Below are positions 18,828-27,675 of a stretch of 64,000 bases of DNA, piece by piece. The stretch is from contig NZ_CP019607.1 in the NCBI RefSeq assembly GCF_001998865.1, positions 744,001-808,000 of the forward strand, written 5' to 3'. Both the position numbers and the translations under genes were made by a program. The DNA comes from Tessaracoccus flavescens. GTDB lineage: Bacteria > Actinomycetota > Actinomycetes > Propionibacteriales > Propionibacteriaceae. Every line of letters starts with the position of its first letter. The first letter of the stretch is position 1. Under the pieces are notes generated by a model. The model saw only the letters and a list, made by a program, of their open reading frames with translations. It had not been told where the DNA came from and did not search any database.

Positions 18828-19259
18828 TTAAGGGGTCTTGCCCTGGAGGACAGTCCATGAGCGAACTGTTGAGGTGGGGCCTTGAGGGTCTGACCGGTTC
18901 ACGCAGGTGACCACGTCCGTGAAGGCGTTGTACTTAAGGCCGACTGCGATCTCGTTGAAGGTGTGGAACGTTGTGACGCAGTATTCCCGAGTTCGGTGCA
19001 CGGTCAGTGCCACGACGAGGCTGAGGCCGCAGCTGAAGATGAGCAGCCACAGTGCGAGAAACACTCGTGTTCTGCGCCGGCTGGAGACGGTTGATATGAG
19101 GACGAGAGCGAGGATAAGCGAGGCACCGCCAACCGCGGGGAGCCAGCCTGGCGGGGAGGCGCTGCCGTAGCACCACCAGATCAGGCTGCCGGACAGCAGT
19201 AACAGTGCCGCCGCGGCTGCCGGGTGCGCCCAGCGCAACTCAGCAGGGGGTGAATCCAT
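18828..19259 (-). CDS. Hypothetical membrane protein
   Basis: 143 residues from the ATG at 19259. Three membrane helices are visible (PAAAAALLLLSGSLIWWCY, VGGASLILALVLISTV and VFLALWLLIFSCGLSLVVALTV) followed by an extracytoplasmic tail with two cysteines (EYCVTTFHTFNEIAVGLKYN and VTCVNRSDP). I do not recognise the family. The start overlaps the end of the upstream gene by 20 bases, so the two form a unit. Base composition is a little lower in GC than the flanking core genes, consistent with acquired DNA. Confidence 0.55.
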   Translation of the reverse strand: MDSPPAELRWAHPAAAAALLLLSGSLIWWCYGSASPPGWLPAVGGASLILALVLISTVSSRRRTRVFLALWLLIFSCGLSLVVALTVHRTREYCVTTFHTFNEIAVGLKYNAFTDVVTCVNRSDPQGPTSTVRSWTVLQGKTP

Positions 19260-19735
19260 GTGCGAACTTCCAGTTTCGGCAGGACCCCGTTGCGAAGATG
19301 CCGAATCCCACTTTCGAGACGAGGATGTACGTCTTGCCTGGGTTCTTGACTCCACCGCACCATCCTACGTCTCCGCTTCCGAGCGAGGGTGTCTGGTTGG
19401 TTGAGTGCGGGTTGAACTGGAACTCGCAGCCTCCTGCGACTGCTGCTTGAGCTGCGCCGCGCCCTCCGTCGTTGGGAGAAATCTGGGCGGCGAGGGTAGC
19501 GCCGGTGTTAGGCGGGCCACCGCCGGAAAGAGGGATGTGGATTGAGACGTAATATGTCTTCTTCCCGTCAAGTTGCCAGGTGAACAGCGAACCGACGGTG
19601 AAGTCCAGCATATCGCTGCCGTCGCTGGCCCTCGTGTCGCGGTATGCGCCGGGAAGGTTGGTTGACCATTGGTAGTTGGCGTCGGTTTTGGCGTAGTTGA
19701 TCTTGTAGTCGTGTTCGTAAACGAACTGGGGTTTG
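19240..19735 (-). pseudogene. Hypothetical exported protein, beheaded
   Basis: The frame gives about 165 residues from KPQFVYEHDYKINYAKTD to a C-terminal cysteine (KFAHGFTPC). It is rich in aromatic residues and has paired cysteines (VGWCGGV, TGSCRNW), like a secreted protein, but no signal peptide or start is left: at about 19735 it runs into the MFS transporter remnant on the other strand. Both genes have therefore been cut at the same joint. Family not recognised. Confidence 0.5.
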
Positions 19736-19739
19736 ATCG

Positions 19740-20799
19740 GCCTGATCGCGGGCGTATACGCCGACCGGTGGCGACGCAAGCCGCTGCTCGTCGTCTCGAG
19801 CCTCGGCAGGGCGCTGTGCCTCGCCGCGATCCCCCTGCTCTGGCTGCTCGACGCGCTCAGCAGCTGGGTCCTCGCCCTGCTGCTGGTCGGCTACGGCTCC
19901 TTCGCCGTGTTCGGCTTCGCCGCCACCCAGTCGATCCTGCCCACCCTCGTCGAGCGCAGGGACCTTGTGAAGGCGAACTCCCGGCTCGACCAGAGCGACA
20001 CCGCCGCCCAGACCCTCGGCCCGGTCGTCGGCGGCGGGCTCGTGGCCGGTCTCGGTGCCCCGCTGGCCATCGCCGTCGACGCCGTGAGTACCTCGTCGAC
20101 GCCGTCCTCAACGCGAGCTCAAGGTCGACGAACCGCGCAGGGCGACCGAGGGGCGGCCACGACTCGTCGCGCAGGTGCGCGATGGGATCGCCTGGACGTA
20201 CCGCCACGCGACCCTCGGCCCGTTCGCCATCTCCACCCACATCTGGTTCCTGGCTAACTCGGCGAGCGCGACCGTGCTGACGATCCTCGCGCTGCGCACG
20301 CTCGGCCTTTCGCCGCTGACCTTCAGCCTGTCGGTCGCGGGGTCCGGTGTCGCGGGGCTGGTCGGCGCCTCTCTCGCGCCGTCGATCGACAAGCGGCTCG
20401 GCCCGGGGCCGACGATCATCGTCACGCGCGTCGTCTACCCGGTGACGTGGCTGCTCGTGGCCGTCTCGCTGGGAACGCCGGCAGAGCTTCCGCTGTTGTT
20501 CGTGTCGCTGGCCCTGCACGGTCTGGCCGCGGGCGTCGAGAACTCCAACGAGATGGGCTACTGGCCGGCGCTGACCCCCGATCCGCTGCTCGGCAGGGTG
20601 AACGGGACGCGCCGCTCGGTCAAACCGCACCGTCGCGGTGCTCCGCTCGGCGCTTGGCGGCGTGGTCCTCGCCTGGCTCGGGGAGCGGGTCACGCTGATC
20701 GCCGTGGTCGTCGTCTTCGCCGTCGCCACGCTTGTCGCGCCCGGCTCACCGTTGCGCAGGCAGGGCGTCGCCTGGGAGGACGACGAGCCGACCGGCTAG
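19740..20799 (+). pseudogene. Major facilitator transporter, N-terminally truncated and frameshifted
   Basis: The first readable residues are GVYADRWRRKPLLV, the loop 2-3 motif of an MFS carrier, so the first two helices are missing. The text then needs two frame changes: one near 20090 (before VRDGIAWTYRHATLGPFA) and one near 20620 (before SNRTVAVLRSALGG), ending GVAWEDDEPTG and a TAG at 20797-20799. All the parts of a transporter related to the MFS_3 group are recognisable but no frame makes a protein. Confidence 0.8.
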
Positions 20800-20803
20800 G
20801 TGG

Positions 20804-21718
20804 TCAGCGGTCGAGGTGTTCGTCCTCGTAGCTGCGCGGGTCCTCGATCGGCTCGAGGTGGCCGGTGACGTGCAGGTCCGGGAACTCGTCGCGGATCTCG
20901 TCGATCAGGTCCTCCATCGCGTCGTGACCCTCCTTGACCGTCCAGGCGCCGGGCACGAGCATGTGCATCTCCATGAAGGCGCGCACCCCGGAGACGCGGG
21001 TGCGCAGCGCGTGGAACGTGACCTGATCGCTGGTCTTCGAGGCGAGGATCTCGCGCAGCCGGGCGTTGGTCTCCTTCGGCAGCGACTCGTCCATCAGGCC
21101 CGAGGTCGACTCGGAGACGAGCTTCCAGCCCGTCCAGAGGATGTTGATGCCGACCGCGATCGCGACGATGGGGTCGAGGATCTCCCAGCCGGTGAGCCAG
21201 ACCAGGCCGACCCCGACGACGACGCCGATCGAGGTGACCAGGTCTGTCATCAGGTGCTGCCCGTCGGCGCGGAGCGTGATCGAGTTGTACCTACGTCCCG
21301 CCCGGATCAGCAAGACGGCGACCGCGCCGTTCAGCGCCGCTGCGACGATCGAGATCAGCAGGCCGATGCCCACCTGTTCGAGAGGCTGCGGGTTCAGGAG
21401 TCGCTGGATGCCGAAGACGAGGATCGCGGCCGCCGCCACGAAGATCATCACGCCCTCGATGGCCGAGGAGAAGTACTCCGCCTTGGAGTGGCCGAAGTGG
21501 TGGTTCTTGTCGGCAGGCTTCGCGGCGACCTTCAGCGCGACGAGGGCGACGATCGCGGCGACGAGATTGACCACCGACTCCGCCGCATCCGAGAGCAGGC
21601 CGACCGAGCCCGTGATGAGCCAGGCGCCGGTCTTGAGCGTGATCGTGGCGAGCGCCGCGGCGATGGAGAGCCAGGCGAACTTGGTCAGGTCGACGCGGGT
21701 GGAGGTCACGGTTTCCAT
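20804..21718 (-). CDS. Cation diffusion facilitator family transporter
   Basis: 304 residues. The transmembrane part carries the family's metal-site motifs LLSDAAESVVN (second helix) and DGQHLMTDLVTS (fifth helix), with NHHFGHSKAEYFSS between helices. The C-terminal cytosolic domain (VTFHALRTRVSGVRAFMEMH, then DLHVTGHLEP) is the ferredoxin-like metal sensor. Likely exports Zn, Co, Fe or Mn from the cytosol; metal unknown. The start at 21718 has an aggaag RBS. It is convergent with the dead MFS gene. Confidence 0.9.
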   Translation of the reverse strand: METVTSTRVDLTKFAWLSIAAALATITLKTGAWLITGSVGLLSDAAESVVNLVAAIVALVALKVAAKPADKNHHFGHSKAEYFSSAIEGVMIFVAAAAILVFGIQRLLNPQPLEQVGIGLLISIVAAALNGAVAVLLIRAGRRYNSITLRADGQHLMTDLVTSIGVVVGVGLVWLTGWEILDPIVAIAVGINILWTGWKLVSESTSGLMDESLPKETNARLREILASKTSDQVTFHALRTRVSGVRAFMEMHMLVPGAWTVKEGHDAMEDLIDEIRDEFPDLHVTGHLEPIEDPRSYEDEHLDR

Positions 21719-21843
21719 CTTCCTCTGGCCCCTCAACCCGGCCAAATCCGTCCCTGCCCGGGTTCCACCTTGAGCACTTATCGGGACTCGTTGCGCCCGC
21801 CGGGCCATGTGAACGCTGCCAAGCGCAACGAACCCGGAAAAGT

Positions 21844-22747
21844 GGCTCTATTCATGGATGTGTGGGTCGTGGGCGGCCTGGGAGGCTGGGTTTGGGGCCT
21901 GCGAGGTTCAGCATCGCGAGGGCGATGAGGGGTTCGGGTCCGTGGAAGCCGAACGCGATTCGGGTGATCAGTCGGATCTTGGTGTTGACTGATTCGATCA
22001 GTCCGTTGGATAGACCGTGGGTGATCGAGGCGAGGATCTCGTCGCGGTGTTTCATGATCCGGCGTTGTAGGTCGACGAACGCGGGGATGCGTGAGCGGCG
22101 GGCCCAACTGATCCAGTGATCGAACGCTGCCGGGGCTTCCTGGGGGGAGAGTTTGAACAAGGTGCGCATGGCTTCTTTCAGCAGGTAGGCCCGAAACAGG
22201 GTGGGGTGAGACGTTCGTATCCAGTCGAGGTGGACATGCTGGTTAGCAGTGAGGTTCTCCGGGTTCTTCCAGATCGAGAACCGGGAATGCTGAAGGCGTT
22301 GAGCCTGCCCGACAGAGCGGGGCTGCTGCCCTGTTTCAGGGTCGTGACGGCGGCGTCCGGTCGCTGCGCTCCAGGCCTGTCTGCGGACCGTGTCGAGGGC
22401 CTCGGTGACCCATTTCACGACATGGAACGGGTCAGCACACAGCACCGCCCTGGGGCAGCGGTTCCGGATCACTGATTTGATCCAGTTCGCCCCGTCAGCG
22501 CTCACGTGGCTGATCATCGCGACCCGGTCCTGGCCAGCAGCGTCTCCGGACGCGGCGAGCTCGTCGAAGAACTGGTTCAGCGTCGCTTTGTCACGTCCAG
22601 GAGCGGCCCAGACCAGGCGCCCGGTGTCGTGGTTGACCACCACGGTGAGGTACTTGTGGCCGCGTTTGTAGCTGATCTCATCGACACCGATCCTGGTCAG
22701 GTCAGCGAACCGGTCAAACGTTGACGCGGTGTCGAGCTTGATGCTCC
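21844..22747 (-). mobile_element. 3' half of an ISL3-family insertion sequence
   Basis: The coding part (stop 21852, about 298 residues) is the C-terminal two thirds of an ISL3 transposase: TRIGVDEISYKRGHKYLTV, then CADPFHVVKWVTEALD and GLIESVNTKIRLITR. A 25-bp terminal repeat (21844-21868, ggctctattc...tgtgggtc) lies at the end and contains the stop codon. The N-terminal part is cut off near 22747 where an IS110 element begins. The upstream half of an ISL3 element with a matching terminal repeat lies 15 kb away at 37199-37474. Confidence 0.8.
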
Positions 22748-22755
22748 TATGGATG

Positions 22756-23985
22756 TCAAGCGGCGTTGAGGTAGTCGCGGTAGGCGTTCGCAAGTTGGAT
22801 GTTCAGGCGGGTGCCGCGTTCGAGTTCGCTGATGCGTGCAGGGACGGTTCCGAGGTGTTCGGCGGCCTGGGTGAGGGTGAGCCCTCGCAGGTGTCGGAGG
22901 GGACGGAGGTCGTCGATGCGTGGTGTGGGTGCGGGGTGGACGAGGAGGTGCCAGGCCTCGCGGGCGATGGCGCGTTTGAGGCAGCGCAGCACGTCCTTCT
23001 TGCTCTTGCCCGCGGCGGTGAGCTTGGCGGCGTAGGCCTTGGTGCGCTGGTCGGCGGACAGCCGTACGAGCGCGATCTGGTATAGGGCCCAGTTGGCTTG
23101 CCGGTCGCCGCCGCGGTTGAGGCGGTGCCGGGTCGTTTTCCCGGAGCTGGCGGGGATCGGGGCGGCTCCGCAGAGTGCGGCGAAGGATGCTTCGGTGCGG
23201 AGCCGGGCGGGGTTGTCACCCGCGGTGATCAGCAGGGTTGCGGTGGTGATCACGCCGAACCCTTTGGTGGCGAGCATCGCGGGCGCGGACTGGGTGGTCA
23301 GGATGCGTAGCTCTGCGTCGATGTCGGCGATCTCCGCGGTGAGGTCCTGGTGGCGCCGCGCCAGCCGGCGTAGCGCTTGCCCGGTCGCGGCGGTGACACT
23401 GTTGACCGCGGGGCCTGGTCGGGTGGCGGCGAGCGTGTCGATCAAGGGGTCGCTGTCGAGGTGAGCGAAGCGTGTCCGGACGGCGTCCGGGGCGGTGATC
23501 AGCAGGGATGTGATCTGTCGATGCGCGGCGATGCGGGCCTTCATCGCGCTGCGGCGCACGGCCATCAGCACCCGGATCTGCTCGACTGGCCCGTCGCTGG
23601 TCTTCGCGATCGGCAGGGTGTCGGGCTCGGCGAGGGCCTGCTGAGCGGCAGCGTAGGCGTCGATCGGGTCGGACTTCCCGCGGCGCCGTTGCGCCCTCTT
23701 GGGGCGGATCACCTCACGGATCGTGACGTCGGCGGCGGCGAGGTAGCGGGCCAGGCCCGCGCCGTAGGAGTTCGTGCCCTCGATGCCGACCAGCGCGATT
23801 GCACCAAACGATGCGACGAACCCGAGCAGTTGCTCATAGCCCGCGGGTGTCGCGGACACTTGCAGGTCCCCGAGCCGGGCACCGCTACCGGCCGCGAGCA
23901 CCGCGACGTGATGGGTGTCTTTGTGTGTGTCGACACCAGCAACGACGGCGTTGCTCGTGTCGCGGTCGATTGTTGTTGTTGTCAT
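22756..23985 (-). CDS. IS110-family transposase with a C-terminal helix-turn-helix
   Basis: 409 residues and apparently intact. The N-terminal DEDD RuvC-like domain has AGVDTHKDTHHVAVL (residues 16-30), VGIEGTNSYG and KSDPIDAYAAAQ; the C-terminal Transposase_20 domain has TKGFGVITTATLL and FAALCGAAPIPASSGKT. Beyond that lies an extra segment (LTLTQAAEHLGTVPARISEL plus ERGTRLNIQLANAYRDYL) that reads like a Cro/C1-type HTH. RBS ggaagg precedes the ATG. IS110 enzymes are guided by an RNA made from the element's non-coding end. The insertion has cut an ISL3 element. Confidence 0.88.
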   Translation of the reverse strand: MTTTTIDRDTSNAVVAGVDTHKDTHHVAVLAAGSGARLGDLQVSATPAGYEQLLGFVASFGAIALVGIEGTNSYGAGLARYLAAADVTIREVIRPKRAQRRRGKSDPIDAYAAAQQALAEPDTLPIAKTSDGPVEQIRVLMAVRRSAMKARIAAHRQITSLLITAPDAVRTRFAHLDSDPLIDTLAATRPGPAVNSVTAATGQALRRLARRHQDLTAEIADIDAELRILTTQSAPAMLATKGFGVITTATLLITAGDNPARLRTEASFAALCGAAPIPASSGKTTRHRLNRGGDRQANWALYQIALVRLSADQRTKAYAAKLTAAGKSKKDVLRCLKRAIAREAWHLLVHPAPTPRIDDLRPLRHLRGLTLTQAAEHLGTVPARISELERGTRLNIQLANAYRDYLNAA

Positions 23986-24222
23986 GATGGTGGCGTGCCT
24001 TCCTGATGGTGGGCACGCCGGTCGGGGGCCGGGCAGACAAGACGTTGATGGGGCTCTCCAGGCTCATATGAAGTCATGCAAGGCCTTCGACCGGCGCTCC
24101 TCGTCGGTCACCCCACCGGCGAAGGGGTCGTGGACGGTTCAGATCAAAGACAGACCCCCCGCGGGGCCGCCAGTCAAGTTTTGGGTCACACGCCCCCTTG
24201 CCGGGGGACGGTTACATCCTCT
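23986..24222 (-). other. IS110 upstream non-coding end, possible bridge RNA locus
   Basis: In the IS110 group the bridge (seek) RNA is transcribed from the non-coding end upstream of the transposase. This stretch has no gene and several hairpin-forming pieces (ccccgcgggg near 24160, and ccccttgccgggg near 24190). I cannot define the outer end of the element or the guide loops from one copy. The part nearest 24222 may already belong to the IS256 remnant. Confidence 0.35.
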
Positions 24223-24576
24223 ACGTCAAGTTGTCTGTGTAAGTGGTCTGTTCTAGATGCTTCGGTTGAATCGTTCGGGGTAGCGGAGGGAGAGTTCGTT
24301 GAGGGCTTTGGTCCAGCCTTGGATGGTTGAGCCTTCTACGAGTTTGGCGGGGGCATTGCGGGGCTCGCTCTTGGGTCGGCCGGCTTCCTTGGCTCGTTCG
24401 CGGGCTCTCTTGTCTTCGATGGTGCGGATGGCCAGCCAGAGGAGTTTGACCACGGAGGCGTCGTTGGGGAACTGGCCGCGGTTCTTGATGATCTTGCGCA
24501 TCTGGTAGTTCAAGCTCTCGATCGAGTTGGTGGTGTAGATCACTTTGCGGGTGGCCGGACCGAAGTCGAGGAATGG
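24223..24576 (-). pseudogene. 3' tail of an IS256-family (Mutator) transposase
   Basis: The minus strand reads [20 protein letters not shown], then ESLNYQMRKIIKNRGQFPND, ALNELSLRYPERFNRSI and stop at 24253: the C-terminal portion of IS256 transposases, including the strongly conserved IYTTNxIESLN. A sequence like an IS256 terminal repeat (cttacacag...cttgacg on the minus strand, about 24223-24243) follows. The catalytic N-terminal two thirds are missing. It is joined without a gap to the start of tig. Confidence 0.8.
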
Positions 24577-24710
24577 TGGAAACCGGGGATGTTGACCTGC
24601 TCCGCGATCTCCTTGTAGGCCTTATCGAGGTGGGGCTGGAGATCTGCGAAGGGGATCTCGACGGTGAGCTTGACCCGGGTCGGGCTCAGCTTCTCAACGG
24701 TGCTAGGCAC
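24577..24710 (-). pseudogene. tig: First 44 codons of tig (trigger factor), truncated
   Basis: From a GTG at 24710 the minus strand reads [20 protein letters not shown] then [20 protein letters not shown] and IPGF, which is the ribosome-binding N-terminus of trigger factor including the start of the GFRxGxxP motif. At IPGF the sequence changes abruptly into the IS256 tail. The rest of tig is not in this window. Either this is a partial duplicate, or a full tig has been broken here and its remainder lies elsewhere. Confidence 0.8.
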
Positions 24711-24789
24711 GAATGGACTCCTGGAAGATTGAAATGATCGTGGCGAGTCTATCGGTCAATGCCCGTCGCACCAATCACGGAGCCGCTCC

Positions 24790-24795
24790 TAGAGT
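24790..24795 (+). promoter_or_regulatory. -10 box of the patatin gene
   Basis: TAGAGT lies seven bases upstream of the GTG start at 24803 with no RBS, matching the leaderless pattern seen repeatedly in this window. It also lies opposite the tig start, making a divergent promoter region (24711-24802). Confidence 0.45.
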
Positions 24796-24802
24796 TGGGG
24801 AT

Positions 24803-25693
24803 GTGACAAACCTCGAGAGCAACGTGACCGATACGGCCCTGATTTTCGAGGGCGGCGGAATGCGCGCGTCCTATTCGTCGGGCGTGCTCGCGGTCCTCCT
24901 GGGTGCCGGGATCCACTGCGACTGGGTGGGCGGCATCTCCGCGGGGTCGAGCTGCCTGGTCAACTACCTCGGCCGCGACGCCGCGCGGGCTGAGCGCTCC
25001 TTCGTCGACTTCGCGGCCGAACCGCAGTTCGGCAACTGGCGCACGTGGGCGCAGGGCAAGGGGGTGTTCAACGCGGAGTGGATCTACGAGCAGACCTCAG
25101 CCCCCGACCAGCCCCTCCCCTTCGACTTCGACACCTTCCGTCGCAACCCCGCGCAACTGGCGATCGGCGCGATCCGGTGCGACGACGGCGAGATGGTCTA
25201 CTGGGGCCGCGACGACATCGACGATCAGCTCGCCCTGATGAAGCGGGTCCGGGCGTCGTCCACGATGCCGGGCCTGATGCCGCTGACGATGATCGACGAC
25301 GTGGCCTACTGCGACGGCGCGCTCGGTCCCACCGGTGGGTTCGCCGTCGATGCGGCGAAGGCGGCCGGGTACGAGAAGTTCCTGGTGGTGATGACGCGCG
25401 AGCGCGGCTACCGGAAGCCCACGGCTCGCTTCCCGGCTGCCTACCGCGCGCTGTTTCGCCGCTACCCCGGCATCGCCAGGGGCCTGCTGGCACGGCCCGC
25501 CAACTACAACCGCACGCTTGACGAACTGGCGCAGCTGGAGCGAGCGGGTCGGGCACTGCTCCTGTTCCCCGATCAGATGCCGATCAGCAACTCGGAGCGT
25601 CGGGTCCCGGTACTGCGCTCGGTCTTCCGCGCCGGACGGAAGCAGGCAGAGCGCGAGATGGGGGCCATCAAGGAGTTCGTCGAACTGCCCTGA
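24803..25693 (+). CDS. Patatin-like phospholipase
   Basis: 296 residues. The oxyanion-hole motif is FEGGGMRASYSSGVL, the nucleophile elbow is GGISAGSS and the catalytic aspartate is in YCDGALG, all in the usual order. Probably hydrolyses acyl esters of lipids. The GTG at 24803 (VTNLESNVTDTALIFEGGG) is preferred over an in-frame ATG at 24713, which would overlap the tig promoter region and has no supporting signals. Confidence 0.88.
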   Translation: MTNLESNVTDTALIFEGGGMRASYSSGVLAVLLGAGIHCDWVGGISAGSSCLVNYLGRDAARAERSFVDFAAEPQFGNWRTWAQGKGVFNAEWIYEQTSAPDQPLPFDFDTFRRNPAQLAIGAIRCDDGEMVYWGRDDIDDQLALMKRVRASSTMPGLMPLTMIDDVAYCDGALGPTGGFAVDAAKAAGYEKFLVVMTRERGYRKPTARFPAAYRALFRRYPGIARGLLARPANYNRTLDELAQLERAGRALLLFPDQMPISNSERRVPVLRSVFRAGRKQAEREMGAIKEFVELP

Positions 25694-25718
25694 TGGCCCC
25701 CGCCTGAGCGCATGTGGC

Positions 25719-26573
25719 CTATGCGCCGAGGTGTTCCCGGATGAACGCGCGCGCGCCGTTGGCGAGCGCGATGTTGTCATCCCAGAGGTTGCGCCAGATG
25801 GCGAGATCGTTGCTGAAGGTGGGGTGGACGACCTTGCTGGAGAAGGACTCGAACGTCACGATGCCGTCGTAGCCCACCTCCTTCAACGCGCCCAGGAACT
25901 CAGGCCAGTTGACCGAGCCCGTCCCGAGCTGGCCGCGGTGCGACTCGCCGACGTGCACGTAGCCGAGCTTGCCGGCCGCCGCGGCATCCTTCACCGCACC
26001 CGCCATCGAATTCTCCTCGATGTTCATGTGATACGTGTCGAGATGCGCCGTGATGTTGTCGCGCCCGATCTCCTCGATGAACTTCAGCGTCTGAGCCGTC
26101 GTGTTGATGACGTTGGTCTCGTACCGGTTGCAGAACTCGAGGCCGAGCCTGATATTGGACTCCTTGGCCTTGTCCGCAAGCTCGGCGAGCACCGTGCGGG
26201 AGTTCTCCAACCCGCGCTCGGTGGCAGGGTGCGAGTACTTCATCAGCGCCGAGTAGATGACGCCGCAGAGCATCGAGCCGCCGCAGTCGCGCACGACGTT
26301 GAGGGCCTGGAAGAGAAGGTCGCGACCGGCCTTGACCGCGTCGGGGTCCTCGGAGGAGATGTCGGTGCGGGGCCCCAAGCCGAGCGAGGCGGAACAGCCG
26401 AGGCCGTTCTCCTCGAGCAGCTTGGCCGTCAGCGGGATATTCATCGTCGAGGGCGAGATCGCCGTCAGCTCGATGAGGTCGTAGCCCGTTTCCGCAGTGC
26501 GGGCGATCGCCTCGCGGGCGCCGTCGTCGTTCCATTCGCCGACCCAGACCATGGAGTGGATACCGATTTTCAT
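25719..26573 (-). CDS. Ketose 3-epimerase-like sugar isomerase/epimerase
   Basis: 284 residues, xylose-isomerase-like TIM barrel. The four metal ligands of the D-tagatose 3-epimerase group can be assigned: Glu in LGLEFCNRYE, Asp in AHLDTYHMNIEE, His in YVHVGESHRGQLGTG and Glu in IVTFESFSS. It would interconvert C3 epimers of a ketose. Last gene of the DeoR/ABC operon, 28 bases after a permease gene. RBS aaaggac. The natural substrate is not certain. Confidence 0.85.
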   Translation of the reverse strand: MKIGIHSMVWVGEWNDDGAREAIARTAETGYDLIELTAISPSTMNIPLTAKLLEENGLGCSASLGLGPRTDISSEDPDAVKAGRDLLFQALNVVRDCGGSMLCGVIYSALMKYSHPATERGLENSRTVLAELADKAKESNIRLGLEFCNRYETNVINTTAQTLKFIEEIGRDNITAHLDTYHMNIEENSMAGAVKDAAAAGKLGYVHVGESHRGQLGTGSVNWPEFLGALKEVGYDGIVTFESFSSKVVHPTFSNDLAIWRNLWDDNIALANGARAFIREHLGA

Positions 26574-26601
26574 GACTGTCCTTTCGTCGTTAGTGAGGGG
26601 T

Positions 26602-27675
26602 CTATTTGGTTCCGCTGTACTTGCGGTTGGTGATGCCGTTGAGGAGGGCCGCGCCGATGAGCACGGCACCCAGGGCGAACAGCTGGAGCTGAGTGCCGTT
26701 GTTGCCCTCGAACGCGAGCAGGATGCCCGCGTTGAGCCAGACGATCAGCAGTGCCGCGAGGAACACGCCTGCGACAGTGCCGATGCCGCCCGTGATCGCG
26801 ACGCCACCCAAGACGGCCATCGTGATCGCGGGGAGGGCCATGCCGTTGCCGGAGACGCCGGAGTCGGGTCGCGCCGAGGCGAACTGTGACACGGTGACCA
26901 CAGCGACCAGGCCAGAGATGGCCCCAGCTCCGACGTAGACGAGGGCGCGGGTGCGCTGGGTGTTGATGCCCGCCCACGACGCCGCCGTGTCGTTGGTGCC
27001 GATGGCGTAGAGCTCACGCCCATATGTCGTCTTCGACACGACGAACCACACAACGAGGAGCGTGGGGATCAGGAACAGGAACACACCCATCGGCACGAGC
27101 GGCAGGTACTGGCCGATGAGGGGAAGCTCCACGGCCTTCGACAGGCCGTACAGCTCCTGGATCGGCTGGGTGTTGATCGGCTTCTGGTTGTTGATGACCA
27201 GGGCCAACGACCACATCGCGTAGTAGGTGGCCAAGGTCACGATCAGCGGCGGGTATCCGAGGTACGCCACCAGGACCCCATTGAGGAGCCCGCAGAGGGC
27301 ACCGAAGATGACGGTCGCGATGATCGCCAGCAGCAGGGGCCATCCCCACATGCCGTGCATGAAGCCGAAGATCATGCCCGCGAGCGAGACGATGGCGCCC
27401 ACACTCAGGTCGATGCCGCCCTTGCCCGACATGATCACCAGCAGCTGAGCCAGCGCCAGCATCGTGAGGGGCACGAGGTTGATCAACGCCGCAGAAAGGT
27501 AATCGGAGTTGTAGCCGGGCGCGATGACGCCCGCGGCGCTCAGGCCGCCGAAGATGCCCACCAGCAGGAGCAGGAGCACAATGATGAGCACCGTGCGGTT
27601 GGTCAGCAGCAGCTTGACGATGTCGGTCCGCTCCTTGGCGGGCGCAACCGTCTCGTGAGTCGTCGTCGCACTCAT
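26602..27675 (-). CDS. Sugar ABC transporter permease (RbsC/RhaP type) 2
   Basis: 357 residues, about ten membrane helices, with the BPD_transp_2 family motif GGIDLSVGAIVSLAGMIFG and the cytosolic loop GRELYAIGTNDTAASWAGI (the EAA-like loop). ATG at 27675 overlaps the stop of the neighbouring permease by four bases. Together they form the heterodimeric pore of the importer. Long open frames continuing upstream are an artefact of GC-rich DNA. Confidence 0.9.
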   Translation of the reverse strand: MSATTTHETVAPAKERTDIVKLLLTNRTVLIIVLLLLLVGIFGGLSAAGVIAPGYNSDYLSAALINLVPLTMLALAQLLVIMSGKGGIDLSVGAIVSLAGMIFGFMHGMWGWPLLLAIIATVIFGALCGLLNGVLVAYLGYPPLIVTLATYYAMWSLALVINNQKPINTQPIQELYGLSKAVELPLIGQYLPLVPMGVFLFLIPTLLVVWFVVSKTTYGRELYAIGTNDTAASWAGINTQRTRALVYVGAGAISGLVAVVTVSQFASARPDSGVSGNGMALPAITMAVLGGVAITGGIGTVAGVFLAALLIVWLNAGILLAFEGNNGTQLQLFALGAVLIGAALLNGITNRKYSGTK

